Below, in pieces: positions 14,664 to 17,577 of a stretch of 17,577 nucleotides of DNA (position 1 is the stretch's first letter; every line of letters begins with the position of its first letter). The position numbers were made by a program, and so were the translations under genes. The notes under the pieces were generated by a model. The model saw nothing but the letters and a program-made list of their open reading frames with translations. It searched no databases and was not told where the DNA came from. The stretch is from a bacterium. Lineage in GTDB: Bacteria > UBA9089 > UBA9088 > JAGUXG01. The DNA is taken from the NCBI GenBank assembly GCA_030018505.1, contig JASEHO010000016.1:1-17577 (forward strand), in the 5' to 3' direction.

Positions 14664-14720
14664 GAGGGTAACTGCTTAAGTCTATACATTAGGGGTGTCC
14701 GGAGATAAATCATTTCAAAT
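14664..14720 (+). repeat. 57-bp dispersed repeat, copy 2
   Basis: 53 of 57 positions match the reverse complement of 8209-8265. It starts 5 bases after the yidC stop. Here the shared GAGGGTAAC...CTTAAG part is non-coding, whereas in copy 1 it encodes the end of the kinase. Confidence 0.75.
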
Positions 14721-14815
14721 TTAGCATTTCAAATTTAGCATTTCAAATTTAAGGAAAGAAATATGGAGATAAATCATTTCAAATTTAGCATTTCAAATTT
14801 GAAATGAAATTCTCC
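14701..14815 (+). repeat. Tandem GGAGATAAATCATTTC units with terminal palindrome
   Basis: Two units starting GGAGATAAATCATTTC (14701 and 14765), each followed by AATTTAGCATTTC repeats. The second unit closes as an inverted repeat: GGAGA (14765-14769) pairs with TCTCC (14811-14815), and 14789-14806 is a perfect 18-bp palindrome (CATTTCAAATTTGAAATG). It lies between yidC and the gene at 14886. A related AT-rich word set is seen at 8175-8220 and 17515-17550. Confidence 0.7.
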
Positions 14816-14851
14816 GTGAACTCGAGTCTTTCAGTCTTTTTACGGAAGTTA

Positions 14852-14865
14852 GGTAAACAGTTACG
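14852..14865 (+). repeat. GGTAAACAGTTACG word shared with the 4276-4361 element
   Basis: Matches 4349-4362 with one difference (C for T). It lies just upstream of the ribosome site of the next gene. It may be a solo end of the same repeat family. Confidence 0.4.
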
Positions 14866-14873
14866 GAAATCAT

Positions 14874-14883
14874 AAGGGAGGAG
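14874..14883 (+). promoter_or_regulatory. Strong Shine-Dalgarno site for the 120-residue protein
   Basis: AAGGGAGGAG ends 2 bases before the ATG at 14886, with GGAGG centred about 6-7 nt away. No clear promoter pair was found upstream. Confidence 0.65.
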
Positions 14884-14885
14884 AC

Positions 14886-15248
14886 ATGGAAGAAGTTGAT
14901 TATGAGAAATTGCGGGAGATTATCAAAGAGGAGCTTATAGAGGCAGGATTCAGGCACACTGAACTGGAACTGGGCGATAAATGGATAGGCGGTGAGCTTA
15001 TCCTCAAGCCTAACAGCAAGGAGCTACAAGAAAAGAGCATACCATTAGAAAGGTTCTTTCATAAGATTGTGATGATTAGGGAGAGAATAAGGGTTCTTGA
15101 AGCAAAGATTAATTCAAATCCAAAGCTGACAGATGAGGATAAGGTGGAGCTTCAGCAATATATCACCCAGGTCTATGGCACCCTGACCACATTCAATCTT
15201 TTGTTCAAGAAGAAGACAGGTTGGTTTGTAGGCGCCGGAGGAAACTAA
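14886..15248 (+). CDS. Conserved-looking uncharacterised small protein
   Basis: Protein of 120 residues, not assigned to a named family. It is acidic in the N-terminal helix (EEVDYEKLREIIKEEL), followed by an ordered segment ELGDKWIGGELILKP, a central helical stretch with Leu/Ile heptads (RIRVLEAKINSNPKL), and a Tyr/Phe-rich end (QQYITQVYGTLTTFNLLF). No signal peptide, membrane helix or cysteine motif is seen. Strong GGGAGGAG ribosome site at 14876-14883, so it is clearly expressed by a conventional start. It occupies the place where rpsF and ssb usually precede rpsR, but resembles neither: it lacks the S6 fold motifs and an OB-fold. Composition matches the neighbours, so it is probably native. 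Function unknown. Confidence 0.75.
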   Translation: MEEVDYEKLREIIKEELIEAGFRHTELELGDKWIGGELILKPNSKELQEKSIPLERFFHKIVMIRERIRVLEAKINSNPKLTDEDKVELQQYITQVYGTLTTFNLLFKKKTGWFVGAGGN

Positions 15249-15281
15249 AACTCTGCTTTTCTTCAAAGAAAGAAATAATTA

Positions 15282-15311
15282 TAGACAAAATAAAGGGTTT
15301 ATTTTTATAAT
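15282..15311 (+). promoter_or_regulatory. rpsR promoter abutting the ATG (predicted leaderless)
   Basis: TAGACA (15282-15287), 18-nt spacer, TATAAT (15306-15311), then 9 nt (CTCCTTCTA) to the ATG at 15321. Spacer and distance are identical to the rplW promoter, and both have a pyrimidine-rich discriminator. No ribosome site. Confidence 0.65.
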
Positions 15312-15320
15312 CTCCTTCTA

Positions 15321-15572
15321 ATGAAGAGAAAACCAAGAAAGAAGCAAAGAAGAGAGACGGTTCAGTCGCAGGTTAAGGTTTGTAGGCTATGCACCCAGAA
15401 GACAGAAAGCCTTTCCTATAGAGACTATGAGATGCTCAGGAGATTTATCTCTGAGAGAGGGAAGTTGTTGGCAAGGAGAATCACCAAAAACTGTGCGAAA
15501 CATCAAAGAATGGTGTCAAATGCAGTAAAGCAGGCGAGGCACCTTGCTCTCCTTTCTTTTACATCAAAATGA
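15321..15572 (+). CDS. rpsR: 30S ribosomal protein S18, zinc-binding form (bS18)
   Basis: S18 of 83 residues, platform protein of the 30S subunit. It has a potential zinc site, Cys21, Cys24, Cys58 and His61 (CRLC ... CAKH), the C+ form of the family, matching the C+ form of bL31 in this window. The central YRDYEMLRRFISERGKLLARRIT helix is diagnostic. It starts at ATG 15321 without a ribosome site; the upstream sequence is a promoter. The stop overlaps the rplI start (ATGA). rpsF and ssb, the usual upstream partners, are not here. Confidence 0.95.
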   Translation: MKRKPRKKQRRETVQSQVKVCRLCTQKTESLSYRDYEMLRRFISERGKLLARRITKNCAKHQRMVSNAVKQARHLALLSFTSK

Positions 15573-16063
15573 AGGTAATTCTGATAGAAGAGCTTCCTGG
15601 TCATAAAAAACCAGGAGAGATAGTAGATGTTGCTGGGGGGTTTGCCAGAAACTTTCTTTTCCCAAGAGGACTGGCTATTATTGCCAATAGCCAAAATATG
15701 CAGCAAGCAGAGAGGATAAAGAAGAAGGCAGAAGAAAAAGAAGGGGCAGAAAAGAAGGTTAAGGAGCAATTGGCAGAACTGCTTTCAAGTCTTACCATTA
15801 ACATCCCAAAAAAGGTCGGAGAAGAAGACAGGATATTTGGTAATGTAACCTCCAGTGAGATAAGAGAGTGCCTGGCTAAACAAAATATAGAGATAGATAA
15901 AAGAGAGATATCCCTTCCAGAACACGGCATAAAAAGTTTGGGTGAGCACTACGCAAAGGTCAATTTGGGCCAAGGGGTAACCGCCAACCTTAAAATCTTA
16001 GTCGTAAAAGAGCAATCAGCAGTCAGCGTTCAGCAATCAGAGAATAAAATAGCTGAAGGCTGA
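15569..16063 (+). CDS. rplI: 50S ribosomal protein L9 (bL9) with repeat-encoded tail
   Basis: Elongated L9 tethered near the L1 stalk, involved in frame maintenance. The N-terminal domain MKVILIEELPGHKKPGEIVDV (1-21) and the long connecting helix (about 42-75) are typical, and the C-terminal domain ends at LKILVVKE (141-148), the usual family length of about 149. Residues 149-164 (QSAVSVQQSENKIAEG) are extra and are encoded by a dispersed GCTGAT-type repeat that runs through the stop codon. The tail is probably neutral because the L9 C-terminus is exposed. The start overlaps the rpsR stop. Confidence 0.95.
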   Translation: MKVILIEELPGHKKPGEIVDVAGGFARNFLFPRGLAIIANSQNMQQAERIKKKAEEKEGAEKKVKEQLAELLSSLTINIPKKVGEEDRIFGNVTSSEIRECLAKQNIEIDKREISLPEHGIKSLGEHYAKVNLGQGVTANLKILVVKEQSAVSVQQSENKIAEG

Positions 16064-16082
16064 TAGCTGATGGCTGATAGCT
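16012..16082. repeat. GCTGAT-type inverted dispersed repeat across the rplI 3' end
   Basis: Left arm 16012-16040 (TCAGC words) and right arm 16051-16082 (GCTGA words) are inverted copies, about 22 of 29 positions pairing, around a 10-nt loop. The right arm includes GCTGATGGCTGA (16066-16077), also present twice at 6826-6869. It ends 3 bases before the dnaB ATG. The transcript could form a long imperfect hairpin between rplI and dnaB. Confidence 0.75.
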
Positions 16083-16085
16083 ATT

Positions 16086-17429
16086 ATGACAGACACAACA
16101 TTCCTTCCAACAGAGAGGATTCCTCCTCAAGCCATAGAAGCAGAGGCTTCAGTGCTTGGGGCTATGTTGATGAGCAAGGAGGTTATCTCTGATGTTGTTG
16201 AGAGCGTAAAGTTTGAGGATTTTTACAGAGAGAGCCACAAAAAGATATTTAACGCCATTATCTCTTTGTGGCAAAGGAATGAACCTGTTGACCTTATCAC
16301 CCTTTCTGATGAACTGAACAAAATAGGCCAATTGTCTTCTGTAGGTGGAGCAACCTATCTTACCTCTATCCTTTCCTCTGTTCCCACACCAACAAATGCG
16401 GTTTATTACGCCAGAATTATTGCTGAAAAAGCGGCTTTAAGGTCGCTGGTCAATGTCTCCTCTCAAATCCTTGATATGGGCTATCAGCAACAGGGAACTG
16501 CCTCTGATGTTCTTGACAAGGCAGAACAGATGATCTTCGACATCGTCAGCCGCAAGATAAAGGGAGGGTTTACCCATATAAAGGAGTATTTGAAACCAGC
16601 AGATATTGAAACCCTATGCTCTCATAAACCCCATATTACCGGCGTTCCTACTGGATTCTCTGATTTAGACGAGAGAACCTCCGGGTTTCAACCCTCTGAT
16701 TTAATCATCGTTGCTGGAAGACCATCTATGGGAAAGACATCCCTTGCCCTATCTATAGCTCAAAATGCCGCTGTAAAAGAAAAGGTGCCTGTGGGCGTAT
16801 TCTCTTTAGAGATGAGCCAATCTCAGCTTGTTATGCGTCTGCTCTGTGCAGAAGCAAGGGTAGATGCTCATAGATTAAGAACAGGCAAAATTTCTAAGTC
16901 TGATATTCCAAGGATATCTTTAGCCGCAGGTGCTTTAAGTGATTCAGATATATACTTAGATGACACAGCCTCAATGAATGCCATTGAAATGAAGGCTAAG
17001 GCAAGGAGGCTGAAGGCACAATACAACATTGGGCTTCTTATTATAGATTACCTTCAGCTTATGGAAGGCACAGGAAGGTTTAGTGAAAACAGACAGCAGG
17101 AGATATCAGAGATATCAAGGTTTTTGAAGGGTTTAGCCAAAGAGCTGAATATCCCGGTAGTAGCCCTTTCTCAGTTATCGCGGGCAATGGAGATTCAAAG
17201 ACGAAAACCACAGCTTTCAGACCTCAGGGAATCAGGGGCAATTGAACAGGATGCAGACCTTGTTCTCTTTGTCTATAGAGAGGAGTATTACAAGCCAACA
17301 GAGGATAACGAAGGCATAGCCGAGATAATCATTGGAAAGCAGAGGAATGGCCCAACCGGTTCAGTTCACCTTGCTTTTCTTAAATCTTATGCCAAGTTTG
17401 AGAACCTTGCCAAGGCAAGGGAGGAATAA
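16086..17429 (+). CDS. dnaB: Replicative DNA helicase
   Basis: Hexameric 5'-3' helicase of the replication fork, 447 residues, normal length and intein-free. The N-terminal primase-interacting domain (about 12-110) opens with RIPPQAIEAEASVLGAML. The RecA-like motor has Walker A GRPSMGKT (211-218), the H1a segment FSLEMS (239-244), Walker B LLIIDYLQ (317-324), ALSQLSR (360-366), RESGAIEQDAD (381-391), and Arg420 in KQRNGPTG as the likely arginine finger. It follows rplI after 22 bases, the classic arrangement, but the gap is a repeat and no ribosome site is seen, so initiation may depend on coupling. ATG at 16086 is the only sensible start. Confidence 0.96.
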   Translation: MTDTTFLPTERIPPQAIEAEASVLGAMLMSKEVISDVVESVKFEDFYRESHKKIFNAIISLWQRNEPVDLITLSDELNKIGQLSSVGGATYLTSILSSVPTPTNAVYYARIIAEKAALRSLVNVSSQILDMGYQQQGTASDVLDKAEQMIFDIVSRKIKGGFTHIKEYLKPADIETLCSHKPHITGVPTGFSDLDERTSGFQPSDLIIVAGRPSMGKTSLALSIAQNAAVKEKVPVGVFSLEMSQSQLVMRLLCAEARVDAHRLRTGKISKSDIPRISLAAGALSDSDIYLDDTASMNAIEMKAKARRLKAQYNIGLLIIDYLQLMEGTGRFSENRQQEISEISRFLKGLAKELNIPVVALSQLSRAMEIQRRKPQLSDLRESGAIEQDADLVLFVYREEYYKPTEDNEGIAEIIIGKQRNGPTGSVHLAFLKSYAKFENLAKAREE

Positions 17430-17577
17430 ATCAAAGAGTATAGTTATGCCGAGAAAGCAACAGGCTTACAAGATAAGTGTTGTAAGTTGTAACACTTTAC
17501 TCATCTGAAGTAACGGGTAAAATTCAATGTAAAATGTAAAATTAGCAATTAGCATTTTAAAATTATTTCTCTTCTTC
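17430..17577 (+). other. Intergenic tail after dnaB with repeat relics
   Basis: No gene. It contains AAAGCAACAG (17454-17463, repeat family of 1951 and 8101), a 7-bp hairpin CTTACAA/TTGTAAG (17465-17471 with 17480-17486), and an AT-rich stretch of GTAAAAT/TTAGCA words resembling the gaps at 4321 and 8180. The hairpin has no T-run, so termination there is uncertain. Confidence 0.55.

Noticed and set aside
15503..15973. Minus-strand reading frames across rplI and rpsR
   Set aside because: Antisense shadows of two ribosomal protein genes; no family features.

Overview
The window is a moderately AT-rich piece of a bacterial chromosome (roughly 40% G+C by eye). It is packed with housekeeping genes separated by short gaps full of repeats. 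An FtsK translocase, a YidC with the large periplasmic domain of the diderm type, and a secreted coiled-coil/TPR protein suggest a Gram-negative-type cell envelope. Gene order resembles no familiar model genome: several conserved operons are present only as fragments. An uncultured candidate-phylum-type lineage is plausible, but I cannot place it from the sequence. No phage genes, transposase, CRISPR array, tRNA or rRNA was seen.

Layout. 79-4081 (minus): a secreted coiled-coil/TPR protein and FtsK/SpoIIIE. 4416-5292 (plus): a DUF502 membrane protein overlapping an HU/IHF-family protein. 5360-6753 (plus): a three-gene fragment of the S10 ribosomal operon (rplW-rplB-rpsS). 6899-8071 (plus): a lone nuoD. 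8250-11404 (minus): thrS, translationally coupled to a REC-PAS-histidine kinase. 11748-14659 (plus): a compact htpX-rpmE-panD-yidC operon. 14886-15248 (plus): an uncharacterised 120-residue protein. 15321-17429 (plus): rpsR-rplI-dnaB, the second half of the usual rpsF-ssb-rpsR-rplI-dnaB cluster.

The most striking signal is promoter architecture. Five genes (ftsK, the DUF502 gene, rplW, thrS, rpsR) have a near-consensus -35/-10 pair whose -10 box ends only 8 or 9 nt before the start codon, with no Shine-Dalgarno sequence between. Their transcripts should start at, or within a few bases of, the initiation codon, so they are predicted to be leaderless. Three other genes in the window (the TPR gene, htpX, and the gene at 14886) have strong GGAGG-type ribosome binding sites, so both initiation modes appear to coexist. 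For rplW this also moves the start from a TTG that is really the -35 box to the ATG at 5360.

The intergenic regions carry several repeat families. A 57-bp repeat occurs at 8209-8265 and, inverted, at 14664-14720, and supplies the last codons and stop of the kinase gene. A GCTGATGGCTGA-type repeat lies after rpsS and at the end of rplI, where it encodes a 16-residue tail on bL9. A heptamer tandem starts immediately after the rpsS stop. A roughly 200-bp element with 25-bp imperfect terminal inverted repeats lies between thrS and htpX. These repeats sit at the places where conserved operons are broken.
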